From Pseudomonadota bacterium (GTDB taxonomy: Bacteria > Pseudomonadota > Gammaproteobacteria > Steroidobacterales > Steroidobacteraceae): a stretch of 64,000 bases of DNA. Shown piece by piece: positions 1 through 9,177 of the stretch; position 1 is the first letter of the stretch; every line of letters begins with the position of its first letter. A program made the position numbers and the translations under genes. The stretch is taken from assembly GCA_018241505.1 (NCBI GenBank), contig JAFEDS010000013.1, forward strand, positions 423,902-487,901, given 5' to 3'. The notes below the pieces were generated by a model. The model was given only the letters and a program-made list of their open reading frames with translations. It searched no databases and was not told where the DNA came from.

Positions 1-429
1 GAGCTTGGTGGCCGAAAAATAGGGATCGAGGCGCAACCCGGTCTTTTCGATGACCTCGTTCTCGTGGCCGGCGTCCTGCAGTGTCCTGCACTGCTCGGCG
101 GTGCGGCGGTCCTGCCAGACAATGGCGTTGTAAACAGGAATCCCGCTGCGCCGATCCCACAGCAGGGTCGTTTCCCGCTGGTTGGTGATGCCGATCGCGG
201 CGACCCGCTGTTGCCTGGCCCGGAGCTGTTTCAGGACCTCGCGCGTGGTGGAAATCGTCGTCGCCCAGATGACTTCCGGATCGTGCTCCACCCAGCCTGA
301 GGCGGGGTAGATCTGCTCGAATGGATGCTGGTCCTGTGCGACGAGGGTGCCGCGCGCCGTGAACGCGATAGACCGGCTGGAGCTGGTCCCTTGGTCGATA
401 GCCAGGAGAATCGGATCGGGGTCGCTCAT
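1..429 (-). CDS. glpK: Glycerol kinase, N-terminal part (runs off the window)
   Basis: The first 143 codons are present and the 3' end lies outside the window. The product phosphorylates glycerol to glycerol 3-phosphate with ATP in the cytoplasm. The N-terminus carries the FGGY-kinase phosphate-binding motif DQGTSSSRS. Further in are GWVEHDPEVIW, GITNQRETTLLWD and VWQDRRT, all characteristic of GlpK rather than other sugar kinases. The ATG reads out of CAT at 427-429; no strong ribosome-binding site is visible before it. The gene is separated by 78 nt from the next gene on the same strand, and nothing here indicates a glp regulon. Confidence 0.93.
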   Translation of the reverse strand, partial: MSDPDPILLAIDQGTSSSRSIAFTARGTLVAQDQHPFEQIYPASGWVEHDPEVIWATTISTTREVLKQLRARQQRVAAIGITNQRETTLLWDRRSGIPVYNAIVWQDRRTAEQCRTLQDAGHENEVIEKTGLRLDPYFSATKL

Positions 430-507
430 GCGATGCGACGATAGCACGTGCATATGACGGGGTCGCGCCATGATGGCTCGCGGCACCGCTGCGTTGTCCG
501 CCTCGCA

Positions 508-1911
508 CTATTCGGTCAGCAACCGCTTGGCCCGCCGCAGATCATCTTCCAGCGCTTGCATGAGCTCGGCCTTCCTGTCCCCTTCGCCGCGCAAAATTGA
601 AGAGGGGTGATAAGTGCAAATCACGAGCGCACCTCGTTGATGCCGGAGTATTGTCTGCCGCGCTTCTTCAATCTTTGCGGACGATCCGGTCACGGCACGG
701 ATAGCTGTGGCCCCCAACGCTACAATCACCCGCGGCGCGACGTTTGATATCTCGCGATCCAACCATGTGCTGCAGGCTCGAACCTCCTGCGCGTCCGGCC
801 GCTTGTGCAAACGCCGTTTGCCGCGCGGTTCCCATTTGAAGTGTTTCACCGAGTTCGTGACAAACAACTCGCCCCGATTGAGCCCGGCTCGCAGCAGGAT
901 TGTGTCGAGCATCTGGCCGGCGGGGCCCACGAAAGGGCGACCTTCGAGGTCTTCTTCATTCCCAGGCTGTTCACCGACGAGCATGATTGCAGCGTCCGCG
1001 GGTCCCTCACCCACGACGGCCTGCGTGGCGTGACGCCACAAATCGCAGAGCTTGCATGTCAGAGGCGAGTCGGCCCGTGGCGCGATCCGGTCCAGGCTGC
1101 GCGCAATCGCCTGCGGAATGCGCAAGTCATCAGGCGTTGCCGGGGTGGTCAACCTCCTGTGAGTCTTTACACCGCCTTCGTGGATCAATGATTTGATTTC
1201 GCCGGCTTCCGGCAGGTGTTGCCAGTACCGCTTGGGCATGTCACGTTGCATCACCGCCGGATTGATTCGGGCGACATTGCAGATGTTGCGATAGTAGGTG
1301 CGCCACAATGAATGGGTCGTGTCCGCGCGTGGCACGCTCGATTTCGGCGAATCAATGAACTCAACATGATCGCCATCCCAGTGGGCGGCGCCATCGGGTG
1401 TCGCGATCATCCAGCGCATGTTGGGAAAGCGCTTCAGGAAAAACGGGACGGCGCTGCGCAGGATTTCATGCGCGGGCTCGAACCAGGCGACGTAACGTTT
1501 GCCGCCGTCTCCAGTGTCCGTTTCATGAAACCGAACAAAGGCATGCATCTTGTGAACGTCGCGCTGAATCGCCTTTTCCCAGCTACGCGCGGTCCGCACA
1601 TCCGGGTCGGCGTCGTTGTCCAATAGATCGTGGTTTTGGTTCAGTACCCGCCAGGTGAGGCGATACATGAATTCCCAGCGGTGCGGATCGCGGTAGCAGG
1701 CCAGGTCTTCCAGGAGATGCAACAGCCGTCGCGAAATCACCGGCGTGCGCGGCGAATTATCCGGTGGTCGAGAGTCGCCGCCCGACGTATCCGCCAGTCT
1801 CCGCTCCCGCCAATCCGACCACTCCACATCCTCCGGTCGCACAGCCCCCGCCAGCAAAGGCCGGGCCGCGGCCCGCCATCCCTCAAAATCTCGCACCTCG
1901 TGCCGGTACAT
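508..1911 (-). CDS. UdgX-family uracil-DNA-binding protein fused to an N-terminal DUF4130-type domain
   Basis: 467 residues. The C-terminal half is a family-4-like uracil-DNA glycosylase fold of the UdgX type: GEQPG at 313-317, PFVGPAG near 326-332, the R-loop KRRLH at 365-369, and HPSSIL at 435-440. In characterised UdgX the histidine of KRRIH forms a covalent bond with the uracil site, and H369 occupies that place. Cysteines 286, 289, 380 and 432 are candidates for the 4Fe-4S cluster. The N-terminal ~230 residues match the DUF4130-type putative repair domain often fused to it. The gene lies 8 nt downstream of the radical SAM gene and is probably co-transcribed with it from the SOS box at 3142-3157. 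The family assignment is firm; the substrate beyond uracil-DNA is unknown. Confidence 0.92.
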   Translation of the reverse strand: MYRHEVRDFEGWRAAARPLLAGAVRPEDVEWSDWRERRLADTSGGDSRPPDNSPRTPVISRRLLHLLEDLACYRDPHRWEFMYRLTWRVLNQNHDLLDNDADPDVRTARSWEKAIQRDVHKMHAFVRFHETDTGDGGKRYVAWFEPAHEILRSAVPFFLKRFPNMRWMIATPDGAAHWDGDHVEFIDSPKSSVPRADTTHSLWRTYYRNICNVARINPAVMQRDMPKRYWQHLPEAGEIKSLIHEGGVKTHRRLTTPATPDDLRIPQAIARSLDRIAPRADSPLTCKLCDLWRHATQAVVGEGPADAAIMLVGEQPGNEEDLEGRPFVGPAGQMLDTILLRAGLNRGELFVTNSVKHFKWEPRGKRRLHKRPDAQEVRACSTWLDREISNVAPRVIVALGATAIRAVTGSSAKIEEARQTILRHQRGALVICTYHPSSILRGEGDRKAELMQALEDDLRRAKRLLTE

Positions 1912-1919
1912 GACGCGCG

Positions 1920-3140
1920 TCAGAACAGCGATTGCTGGGGGCTGGGCGTCACTCCGATAGCCGCCCGCAGATGTTGGCTCGATTGATCCCGCGGCGGGTG
2001 ATAGTCCGCAGTGGTAATGAAATGGCGTGCCTTGCGCAACACCGCGCCCAATCGCTTCAGGTCTGCATAGCGCAGACGTCCATGGCGGCGCGAGCGCACG
2101 ATGCGATCGACCACCTTCACTCCAAACCCGGGGACTCGTAACAACTCCTGGCGCTCGGCCGTGTTGACATTGAGCGGGAATCGCTCGCGATTCAACAACG
2201 CCCAGCTCGTCTTGGGGTCCATCTCCAGGTCCAGGTTGCCCGCGGGCATGGAAGCGACAATCTCCGGGGTGGAAAAGCCGTAGTACCGCATGAGCCAGTC
2301 GGCCTGATACAACCGGTGCTCGCGCATCAGCGGTGGCGACTTGTTCGGCAGTCGCGAGGATGAATGCGAGATTGGACTGAAGGCCGAATAGTAGATCCGC
2401 CGCAACTTGTAGGATCGATACAACGTGTCCGCGGACTGAATGATCTTCGCATCGGAGCTCTCATCCGCGCCTACGATCACCTGCGTGCTCTGCCCGGCTG
2501 GCGCAAACTTCGGCGCCCGAACCCCATCCTCACGCGACTCATCCACTCGGACGCAAATCGTCCCCATAGCCCGTTTGATGGAGGTTTCGTTCTTTTCCGG
2601 TGCCAGAGCGCCCAGCGCTTCGCCGGTCGGCAGCTCGATATTGACGCTCAGGCGATCGGCGTAGCGGCCCGCCGCGGCAATCAGGTCCTGGCTGGCTTCG
2701 GGAATGGTTTTCAGGTGAATGTAGCCGCCGAACTCATGGTCGCAACGCAGGCGGCGTGCCACTTCCACGAGTTGCTCCATGGTGTAGTCGGCGGATCGAA
2801 TGATCCCCGAGCTCAGGAATAATCCCTCAATATAATTACGGCGATAAAAGGAGAGGGTGAGATCGACAACCTCCGCAACGGAGAATCGTGCCCGGGGAAC
2901 ATCGCTCGAGCGGCGATTGATGCAATAGAGACAGTCGTAGAGGCAGAAATTGGTGAGTAGGATCTTGAGCAGCGAGACACAGCGGCCGTCGGGGGTATAG
3001 CTGTGACAAATGCCCATGCCGGTCGTCGACCCCATGCCGCGCCCCTGCGCGGACGAGCGTTTCGGCGCGCCACTGCTGGCGCAGGACGCGTCGTACTTGG
3101 CGGCGTCGGCGAGGACGGCTAATTTGGCCTCCAGGTCCAT
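1920..3140 (-). CDS. Putative DNA modification/repair radical SAM protein (UDG-linked type)
   Basis: 406 residues. The radical SAM motif CxxxCxxC is at C66, C70 and C73 (NFCLYDCLYC) and would bind the SAM-cleaving 4Fe-4S cluster. The N-terminal ADAAKYDASCASSG and GICHSYTPDGRC stretches are typical of the radical SAM family that travels with UdgX genes. The C-terminal ~50 residues contain a helix-hairpin-helix (LLRVPGFGVKVVDRIV), which suggests DNA binding. The chosen ATG gives the usual family N-terminus, although a LexA-type box starts only 2 nt upstream and leaves no room for a Shine-Dalgarno site, so the message may be leaderless. The reaction catalysed is not known. Confidence 0.9.
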   Translation of the reverse strand: MDLEAKLAVLADAAKYDASCASSGAPKRSSAQGRGMGSTTGMGICHSYTPDGRCVSLLKILLTNFCLYDCLYCINRRSSDVPRARFSVAEVVDLTLSFYRRNYIEGLFLSSGIIRSADYTMEQLVEVARRLRCDHEFGGYIHLKTIPEASQDLIAAAGRYADRLSVNIELPTGEALGALAPEKNETSIKRAMGTICVRVDESREDGVRAPKFAPAGQSTQVIVGADESSDAKIIQSADTLYRSYKLRRIYYSAFSPISHSSSRLPNKSPPLMREHRLYQADWLMRYYGFSTPEIVASMPAGNLDLEMDPKTSWALLNRERFPLNVNTAERQELLRVPGFGVKVVDRIVRSRRHGRLRYADLKRLGAVLRKARHFITTADYHPPRDQSSQHLRAAIGVTPSPQQSLF

Positions 3141-3141
3141 G

Positions 3142-3157
3142 CTGTATATTTATACAG
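3142..3157. promoter_or_regulatory. LexA (SOS) box
   Basis: CTGTATATTTATACAG fits the gammaproteobacterial/betaproteobacterial LexA consensus CTGT-N8-ACAG with an AT-rich core and perfect outer arms. It lies 1-2 nt upstream of the radical SAM start codon and 32 nt upstream of the divergent dehydratase gene. LexA bound here would block the radical SAM/UdgX promoter and possibly the divergent one. The sequence match is direct; the regulation is inferred. Confidence 0.8.
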
Positions 3158-3189
3158 ATCACGCGCGGTGTGCAAGCGAATAGAGAGCC

Positions 3190-4149
3190 ATGACTAAATT
3201 AATCAATGCGATAACAGCGGCCCACGCGGCCATCCGTCCCCAGGTTCCAGTGTCTCCCCTGCAGTTGAGCGGTACGTTGTCGCGCACCTTGGGCTGTACG
3301 GTGCTGCTCAAGAACGAGCATTTGATGCCCACGGGCTCGTTCAAAATCCGCGGTGCCACGAACAAGATGCGCCTCCTTGGCGATGAGGCTCGGCGTAAGG
3401 GCGTTAACACGGCTTCGTCGGGGAATCATGGGCAAGCCGCTGCGCTCGCCGGATCGAAAACCGGCGTGAAGGTCACCGTCTACGTGGCTGCGTCCGCGGC
3501 GAAACCGAAAATCGATGCCATCCGGGCATTGGGCGCCGAGTTGATACTCGTCGATGGGCCGCCCATCGAGGCAGAGCTGCTGGCGCGCCGCCACGCCGAA
3601 GAGCAGGGCAAGATATACATCTCACCCTACAACGATCTCGATGTGGTCGCGGGCCAGGGAACCCTGGGCATGGAGTTGGTGGAGCAGGCGCCCGATCTCG
3701 ATGCCGTGTTCATTTCCGTGGGCGGTGGCGGGTTGATCGGTGGTGTGGGTACGGCCCTGAAGAATTTGAGCCCGCGTACCCGGGTTGTTGGAGTCTGGCC
3801 CGAGAACTCACCGTGCATGTTGCGGGCAATGGAGGCGGGTGGGATTGTTGATGTGGAAGAGCAAGACACCTTGTCCGATGGCACCGCGGGCGCCGTGGAG
3901 CGCGGATCGGTGACTTTTCCGTTGTGTCAGGAAGTGATCGATGAGCCGGTCACGGTGGCGGAGCCCGAAATCGGCCGCGCGATGCGGATGATTGCGCAAG
4001 GCGAGCATTGGATCGTGGAAGGGTCGGCCGGGGTAGCATTGGCAGGGTTGGTCAAACGCGCCGAGGCGTATCGGGGTAAGAAGGTGGCCGTTGTGGTGTG
4101 TGGGCGAAACATCGCACTGGAGAAGTTTCTCCAGGCGATTGAGCTATAG
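3190..4149 (+). CDS. Threonine/serine dehydratase-like PLP enzyme (fold type II)
   Basis: 319 residues, the length of catabolic threonine dehydratases and serine racemases that lack an ACT regulatory domain. The PLP lysine is K52 in SFKIRGA. The phosphate-cradling glycine loop SVGGGGLIGG is near residue 180, and SSGNHGQAAA near 77 is the substrate-binding asparagine loop. The likely reaction is deamination of L-threonine to 2-oxobutanoate or of serine to pyruvate. 2-Oxobutanoate is a propionyl-CoA precursor, which would connect to the prp genes at the far end of the window, but that link is speculative. The gene is divergent from the radical SAM gene and convergent with the thiolase gene 5 nt downstream. 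Serine racemase cannot be excluded. Confidence 0.85.
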   Translation: MTKLINAITAAHAAIRPQVPVSPLQLSGTLSRTLGCTVLLKNEHLMPTGSFKIRGATNKMRLLGDEARRKGVNTASSGNHGQAAALAGSKTGVKVTVYVAASAAKPKIDAIRALGAELILVDGPPIEAELLARRHAEEQGKIYISPYNDLDVVAGQGTLGMELVEQAPDLDAVFISVGGGGLIGGVGTALKNLSPRTRVVGVWPENSPCMLRAMEAGGIVDVEEQDTLSDGTAGAVERGSVTFPLCQEVIDEPVTVAEPEIGRAMRMIAQGEHWIVEGSAGVALAGLVKRAEAYRGKKVAVVVCGRNIALEKFLQAIEL

Positions 4150-4154
4150 CGTTC

Positions 4155-5336
4155 TCACTTGCAGACTTCGAACAGGCCGGCAGCCCCTTGGCCGCCGCCA
4201 ATGCACATCGTCACTACAACGTATTGGACGCCACGCCGCCGGCCCTCAATGAGAGCGTGTCCCAGCATTCGCGCGCCTGAGGCGCCGTATGGGTGCCCCA
4301 CCGCAATCGCACCGCCGTCCACATTCAACCGCTCGTCCGGGATCCCAAGCTTGTCACGGCAGTACAACACCTGAACGGCAAAAGCCTCGTTCAACTCCCA
4401 GAGCCCGACATCCTGCAAATTGACGCCCGTACGTTCCAACAGCCGCGGGATCGCGAACACCGGCCCAATACCCATCTCATCCGGTTCACAACCGGCAATG
4501 GCGAAGCCACGGAAGATTCCCAACGGCTCGATGTTCCGTCGCTCCGCCAGCTTGGCATCCATCACAACGCACGCGCCCGCACCGTCGGAGAACTGACTCG
4601 CGTTGCCGGCGGTGATGACGCCACCCGGTAGCGCGGTGCGGATTTTGGAAACCCCCTCGAGGGTCGTATCGGGCCGGATGCCTTCATCGCGGCTGAGGAG
4701 CACTTCGCGGGTGCCAATGCGGGAGCTCTTTTCATCCACCACGCCCATGGTGACTTTCATAGGCGCGATTTCCGCTTCGAACCGGCCTTCGGACTGCGCC
4801 TGGGCGGCACGGACCTGGCTGCGAACACCATACTCATCCTGGCGCTCGCGCGAGATGTTGTAACGCTTTGCCACCTGTTCAGCCGTCTGCAGCATGGGCC
4901 AGTAGACTTCCGGCTTGTGCTCAACGAGCCAGGGGTCGGCACGCATGTGCGGGTTCAGCTCGTTCTGCACACACGAAATTGACTCGAGGCCGCCGGCTAC
5001 AATCACCGGTATCTTCTCCGTCATGACTCGCTGGGCCGCCATGGCCACAGTCTGCAGTCCCGACGAACAGAAGCGGTTAACCGTGACGCCCGCGGTTGTC
5101 ACTGGCAGGCCCGCGCGCAGCGCGATCTGGCGCGCGACATTGCCGCCAGTCGTGCCTTCACCCAGCGCGACGCCCATCATGACGTCTTCCACTTCAGCCG
5201 GATCGATTTTGGCGCGTTCGACCGCGTGTTGAACCGCATGCGCGCCCAGAGTCGCGCCATAGGTCATGTTGAGAGCGCCGCGCCACGATTTGGCAAACGC
5301 AGTGCGGGCTGTGGAGACAATGACGGCGTCGGTCAT
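4155..5336 (-). CDS. Acetyl-CoA C-acyltransferase (thiolase)
   Basis: 393 residues, full thiolase length. The nucleophilic cysteine is C90 in NRFCSSGLQ, the histidine lies in [14 protein letters not shown] near residue 346, and the proton-relay cysteine is C378 in [10 protein letters not shown]. It cleaves 3-ketoacyl-CoA with CoA in the last step of beta-oxidation. Its ATG overlaps the stop of the upstream multifunctional gene (5333-5336), so the two are translationally coupled and form an FadAB/FadIJ-like pair. The start is fixed by this overlap. Biosynthetic acetoacetyl-CoA thiolase activity is less likely given the partner. Confidence 0.93.
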   Translation of the reverse strand: MTDAVIVSTARTAFAKSWRGALNMTYGATLGAHAVQHAVERAKIDPAEVEDVMMGVALGEGTTGGNVARQIALRAGLPVTTAGVTVNRFCSSGLQTVAMAAQRVMTEKIPVIVAGGLESISCVQNELNPHMRADPWLVEHKPEVYWPMLQTAEQVAKRYNISRERQDEYGVRSQVRAAQAQSEGRFEAEIAPMKVTMGVVDEKSSRIGTREVLLSRDEGIRPDTTLEGVSKIRTALPGGVITAGNASQFSDGAGACVVMDAKLAERRNIEPLGIFRGFAIAGCEPDEMGIGPVFAIPRLLERTGVNLQDVGLWELNEAFAVQVLYCRDKLGIPDERLNVDGGAIAVGHPYGASGARMLGHALIEGRRRGVQYVVVTMCIGGGQGAAGLFEVCK

Positions 5337-7444
5337 GAGGCGGATCCCGAGTTCGAACGGTCAAGGGAGGAGAAGCTTTCGCCCGCTTCCGCGAGGCGCA
5401 CCAGCAGCGGCGCCGGCGGAAACTGCTTGTAACGCGTGATGGCATCCACCACTTCGCCCAAACCCATACTGTCGGCATAAAACATCGGCCCGCCGCGCCA
5501 GATCGGAAAGCCGTAGCCATTCAGATAAACGAGGTCGATATCGGATGCCCGCTGAGCGATGCGCTCATCGAGAATTGTAGCGCCCTCGTTGACGAGGGAG
5601 TACACGAGGCGTTCGACGATCTCCGCATCGGCAACCTTGCGCCGCGTGACGCCCAACTCCTGCGAGTGTTTGACAATGAGGGCATCGACCTCGGCATTCG
5701 GCTGCGGATTGCGGTCCCCCGGACGGTAGTCATACCAGCCCGCCCCGGTCTTCTGGCCGAAGCGCCCCTTTTCGCACAGGCGGTCGGCGATAGCCGGGTG
5801 TGCCGGCTGTCCGTGTTCGGCGTAATGCCGCTTGCGAATGGCCCAACTGATGTCGTTGCCCGCCAGATCGCTCATCCGGAACGGCCCCATGGCGAAACCG
5901 AACTTTTCAATCGCCTTGTCCACCTGCGCCGGCAGGCAGCCTTCCTCGAGCAGGGCGGAGGCTTGCGCGAAATATTGATGGATCATGCGATTGCCAATGA
6001 AACCGTCGCACACCCCGGAGACCACGGCCAGCTTGCGGATTTTCTTGGCGAGCTGCATTACGGTTGCAAGCACATCGTTGGCAGTGGCGTCGCCGCGAAC
6101 AACCTCCAACAGGCGCATGACATTCGCGGGGCTGAAGAAGTGCAAGCCCACGACGTCGGCTGGGCGGCGTGTGAACTGCGCGATTCGGTTTACGTCGAGT
6201 GTCGAGGTGTTGGTTGCCAATATGGCCCCGGCCTTGGCTACGGAGTCAATCTCCTTGAAGACCTTTTCCTTGACACTCATGTCCTCGAACACGGCCTCGA
6301 TGATGAGATCCGCATTGCGCAGATCGCTGTAGGCGACCGTCGTTTTCAACAAACCCATGCGCTTTTCGAGATCGTCGACGGACAGCTTGCCCTTCTTGGC
6401 GGAGCTTTCGTAATTGCGGCGGATGGTCGCCACTCCCTTCTCCAGGGCAGCGGCATTCATTTCCAACAGCGTGACGGGGATGCCGGCGTTGAGGAAATTC
6501 ATGGTAATGCCACCCCCCATGGTGCCGGCGCCGATCACGGCGACGGACGCCATCTTGCGGGTGGGAGTGTTGCCGGGGACGCCGGTTACTTTGCCGGCCG
6601 CGCGCTCGGCAAAGAAAATGTGGCGCAACGCCTTCGACTCGGGCGCCTCCAGCAGGCCGATGAAGATTTCCCGCTCCTTGCGCTTGCCGGTGTCGAAGTC
6701 GGGCGCGGTGACGCTGTGCTCAATGGCGTCGAGACAGGCGAGCGGGGCAGGGAAGGGGCCGGCCTTCGCTTTCACCATGTTGCGCGCAAAACCCATGAAG
6801 GCCTCATGGTTGGGATACTTCACCCGCATTTCACTGATGCGCCTGGCTGGCACATTTTGCGCCACGACTTCGGCGGCAAACGCTTGGGCCGCCGCCAACA
6901 GCTCGCTATCCGGTACGACGCGATCGAAGAGTGGAGTTGACGCAAGATCCGCGGCGCGCACCGGTTCGCCACCGGCAATCATGTTGACCGCAATTTCCAA
7001 CCCGACCACCCGGGGCAGACGTTGAGTGCCGCCGGCGCCCGGTATCAATCCAATCTTGACCTCAGGCAGGCCGACGCGCGCCGATTCCTTCGCAACCCTG
7101 AACTGGCAGCCGAGCGCGAGCTCGAAGCCGCCACCGAGGCAGGTGCCCGAGATGGCCGCGATGGTCGGTTTGCTGCTGCGCTCGAAGCGCCGGATCATAT
7201 TGTCCAGCGAGGGTTCGGCGCTTGCCTGCGGTGTGTTGAATTCCTTGACGTCGGCACCGCCGGAAAAGAATTCGTCCGAACCAATGAGGACTACCGCGGT
7301 GACGGCGGGATCCGCTTCGGCTTTTGCGAGCTCATTGACCAGATGTTGTCGAACGGCGTGGGACAACGCATTGACGGGCGGATTGTCGAGCTTGATGACG
7401 GCCACTGCGTTGGCAGGGCCGGAGGAAGATTTGGGGGTCGCCAT
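5333..7444 (-). CDS. Multifunctional enoyl-CoA hydratase/3-hydroxyacyl-CoA dehydrogenase (FadB/FadJ type)
   Basis: 703 residues. The N-terminal crotonase domain (about 1-270) has the oxyanion-hole region [10 protein letters not shown] and [16 protein letters not shown]. The Rossmann NAD-binding domain starts near residue 298 with [13 protein letters not shown], and the dehydrogenase motif [11 protein letters not shown] follows. The C-terminal 3-hydroxyacyl-CoA dehydrogenase domain is duplicated as usual. The protein hydrates 2-enoyl-CoA and oxidises 3-hydroxyacyl-CoA with NAD+. It is encoded directly upstream of the thiolase with a 4-nt overlap and downstream of an SDR gene on the same strand. 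Substrate chain length cannot be read from sequence. Confidence 0.93.
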   Translation of the reverse strand: MATPKSSSGPANAVAVIKLDNPPVNALSHAVRQHLVNELAKAEADPAVTAVVLIGSDEFFSGGADVKEFNTPQASAEPSLDNMIRRFERSSKPTIAAISGTCLGGGFELALGCQFRVAKESARVGLPEVKIGLIPGAGGTQRLPRVVGLEIAVNMIAGGEPVRAADLASTPLFDRVVPDSELLAAAQAFAAEVVAQNVPARRISEMRVKYPNHEAFMGFARNMVKAKAGPFPAPLACLDAIEHSVTAPDFDTGKRKEREIFIGLLEAPESKALRHIFFAERAAGKVTGVPGNTPTRKMASVAVIGAGTMGGGITMNFLNAGIPVTLLEMNAAALEKGVATIRRNYESSAKKGKLSVDDLEKRMGLLKTTVAYSDLRNADLIIEAVFEDMSVKEKVFKEIDSVAKAGAILATNTSTLDVNRIAQFTRRPADVVGLHFFSPANVMRLLEVVRGDATANDVLATVMQLAKKIRKLAVVSGVCDGFIGNRMIHQYFAQASALLEEGCLPAQVDKAIEKFGFAMGPFRMSDLAGNDISWAIRKRHYAEHGQPAHPAIADRLCEKGRFGQKTGAGWYDYRPGDRNPQPNAEVDALIVKHSQELGVTRRKVADAEIVERLVYSLVNEGATILDERIAQRASDIDLVYLNGYGFPIWRGGPMFYADSMGLGEVVDAITRYKQFPPAPLLVRLAEAGESFSSLDRSNSGSAS

Positions 7445-7513
7445 TGGGTGGGGGCTCGTTTCAACAGTCGAACCATTATCGCCTGCGGCGCCTGCTTGTC
7501 AAAAGACGTTGCT

Positions 7514-8311
7514 TCAGTCGCCGAGCGAGGGCGTCGAGGACAGCGTGCCACCGTCGATTACGATCTTCTGACCCGTGATATACCGCCCGGCGGGCGAACC
7601 CAGAAATACGATAGCGCCCGCGACGTCGTCGGCCTCACCGAGGCGCCGCAGCGGCGTGCCGGCTTCCGCGGCAGCGGCAATTTTCGGATTGGCCCACAGC
7701 GCCTTGGCAAAATCCGTTCTGATGATGCCCGGCGCCACACAGTTGACGCGCACATTGTGCGGCCCGTACTCCACCGCGAGATTGCGGGCGAGCTGGAAAT
7801 CCGCCGCCTTGGAGATGTTGTAGGCACCGATCAGAGGGCTGCCGCGCAAACCGCCGATCGACGACACGATGATAATCGCGCCGTCGCGGCGCTCGATCAT
7901 TTCCGGTGCCACCATCTGGATCAGCCAGTGATTCGACAGGATGTTGTTATCGAGGATCTTGCGGAACTGCTCGTCCTTGATGCTGGCGAGAGGGCCGAAG
8001 TGCACGTTGGTCGCGGCGTTGCAAACGAGAATATCGATCCTGCCAAATTCGCCACGGGCGCGTTCCACGAGCTGCGCGAGCGCTTCCTTGGCCGAAATGT
8101 TGGCTTCAACGGCAATGGCTCGGCCCACGCGTGGATCGGACTTGCGCCGCTCATTGATGGCATTGGCCACTGCCTGGCAGGCGTCGAGCTTGCGCGAGGA
8201 TACGACGACGTGCGCGCCTTGCTCGGCGAAGCGCTCCGCCGCGGCGCGCCCGATGCCCCGGGAGGATCCGGTGATGACAGCGACTCGGCCGGTGAGATCG
8301 AAGAGAGACAT
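7514..8311 (-). CDS. SDR-family NAD(P)-dependent oxidoreductase
   Basis: 265 residues, a classical short-chain dehydrogenase. The cofactor motif TGSSRGIG is at 14-21, the NNAG-equivalent is CNAA near 98, the catalytic serine is in IVSSIGG (150-151), and the YxxxK pair is Y164/K168 in GAYNISKAA. The C-terminal ITGQKIVIDGG is the usual SDR ending. It lies 69 nt upstream of the beta-oxidation pair on the same strand, so it may act on hydroxyacyl or alcohol intermediates of the same pathway, but the substrate is not determinable. It is divergent from the ComB-like gene. Confidence 0.9.
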   Translation of the reverse strand: MSLFDLTGRVAVITGSSRGIGRAAAERFAEQGAHVVVSSRKLDACQAVANAINERRKSDPRVGRAIAVEANISAKEALAQLVERARGEFGRIDILVCNAATNVHFGPLASIKDEQFRKILDNNILSNHWLIQMVAPEMIERRDGAIIIVSSIGGLRGSPLIGAYNISKAADFQLARNLAVEYGPHNVRVNCVAPGIIRTDFAKALWANPKIAAAAEAGTPLRRLGEADDVAGAIVFLGSPAGRYITGQKIVIDGGTLSSTPSLGD

Positions 8312-8384
8312 GGGGAGGCTCCTGCCTGTGCGTCGCTATATACTGCAGGCTTCCCTCACTCACTCGCAAGTCACCGCCGCCACC

Positions 8385-9104
8385 ATGCCCCATCTGCAAG
8401 TCCTGTTGAAAAAGGAAGATCTGCTGCCGGTCCATCTCGAGGATCGCGTCGTCATTGTGTTGGATATTCTGTTCGCCACCTCGACCATGGTCCACGCCTT
8501 CGCGCACGGCGTTGCCGGAATCTGGCCGGCACTCAATACTGACGATGCCAATGTCGTGGCCGCCGGAGTCGGGGACTGCATCAAATCGGGCGAGTACCTG
8601 GCGGAACACCTGCCCGGATTCTCGCCAGCCTTCCCGTTGCTGTTGGGTCGGGAGCCGTTGCACGGCAGGAAGTTGGTTTACTGCACGACGAACGGGACCG
8701 TGGCATTGCGTGCGTCGATCGGCGCGCAGGATGTGTACGTCGGTTGCCTGTTGAACGGTGCGGCACTGGCGTCTCATATCAGGAAGGTACATCCGGACTC
8801 ATCGGTGTTGATTGTCTGTTCCGGGTCGATCGGCATGTTCAACCTGGAGGACTTCTATGGCGCCGGCCACTTTGTGGAGCTGCTCGAGGGGGAGGGCAGT
8901 TATCAATTGAACGACGGTGCCCGCGGGGCGCGGCTGCTGCGGCGCGCGTATGACCCGAAGACGGTACTGACGGGCAGCCGCGTCGGTTTGATGATGCGGG
9001 ATAAGGACCTGGTGGATGAGGTCGAGTACTGCGCTCAATTTGACATATTGGACGTCGTGGGCCGCCTCGACTCCGAGGGAGTGCTGCGGCAGGTCAAAAG
9101 CTGA
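8385..9104 (+). CDS. ComB-like (2-phosphosulfolactate phosphatase family) protein
   Basis: 239 residues from the ATG at 8385, the usual length of the ComB family. Recognisable blocks are VVIVLDILFATSTMVHAF near the N-terminus, CTTNGTVAL in the middle and CSGSIGMFNLEDFYGAG after it, which correspond to the DVxRATTT, TNGT and ED-AG blocks of ComB. In methanogens ComB dephosphorylates 2-phosphosulfolactate for coenzyme M synthesis. Most bacterial members have no coenzyme M pathway, none of its other genes is seen here, and the physiological substrate is unknown. Translation from the longer upstream frame was not chosen because it would run through the SDR gene on the other strand. Confidence 0.75.
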   Translation: MPHLQVLLKKEDLLPVHLEDRVVIVLDILFATSTMVHAFAHGVAGIWPALNTDDANVVAAGVGDCIKSGEYLAEHLPGFSPAFPLLLGREPLHGRKLVYCTTNGTVALRASIGAQDVYVGCLLNGAALASHIRKVHPDSSVLIVCSGSIGMFNLEDFYGAGHFVELLEGEGSYQLNDGARGARLLRRAYDPKTVLTGSRVGLMMRDKDLVDEVEYCAQFDILDVVGRLDSEGVLRQVKS

Positions 9105-9134
9105 GGGGCTATCGGCTGATATGATCACATATGT

Positions 9135-9154
9135 TACTATATAGATCGATAGTA
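9135..9154. promoter_or_regulatory. Inverted repeat, probable MarR operator
   Basis: TACTAT-N8-ATAGTA lies in the AT-rich gap between the ComB-like gene and the MarR gene, 23 nt upstream of the MarR start codon. MarR-family regulators typically bind 16-20 bp palindromes overlapping their own promoter, and this is the only clear inverted repeat in the gap. The assignment is positional inference. Confidence 0.45.
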
Positions 9155-9177
9155 TCCATTGTGATTACCCCGTTCCC

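Noticed and set aside
5666-8542. Long plus-strand open frames (over 400 codons each) opposite the beta-oxidation and SDR genes
   Set aside because: The minus strand encodes clear thiolase, FadB-type and SDR proteins with all motifs. The antisense translations are rich in Arg/Gly/Ala without recognisable domains, as expected at this GC content.
8385-9104. Coenzyme M biosynthesis locus based on the ComB-like gene
   Set aside because: No phosphosulfolactate synthase or sulfolactate dehydrogenase gene is nearby, and isolated ComB-like genes are common in bacteria without coenzyme M.
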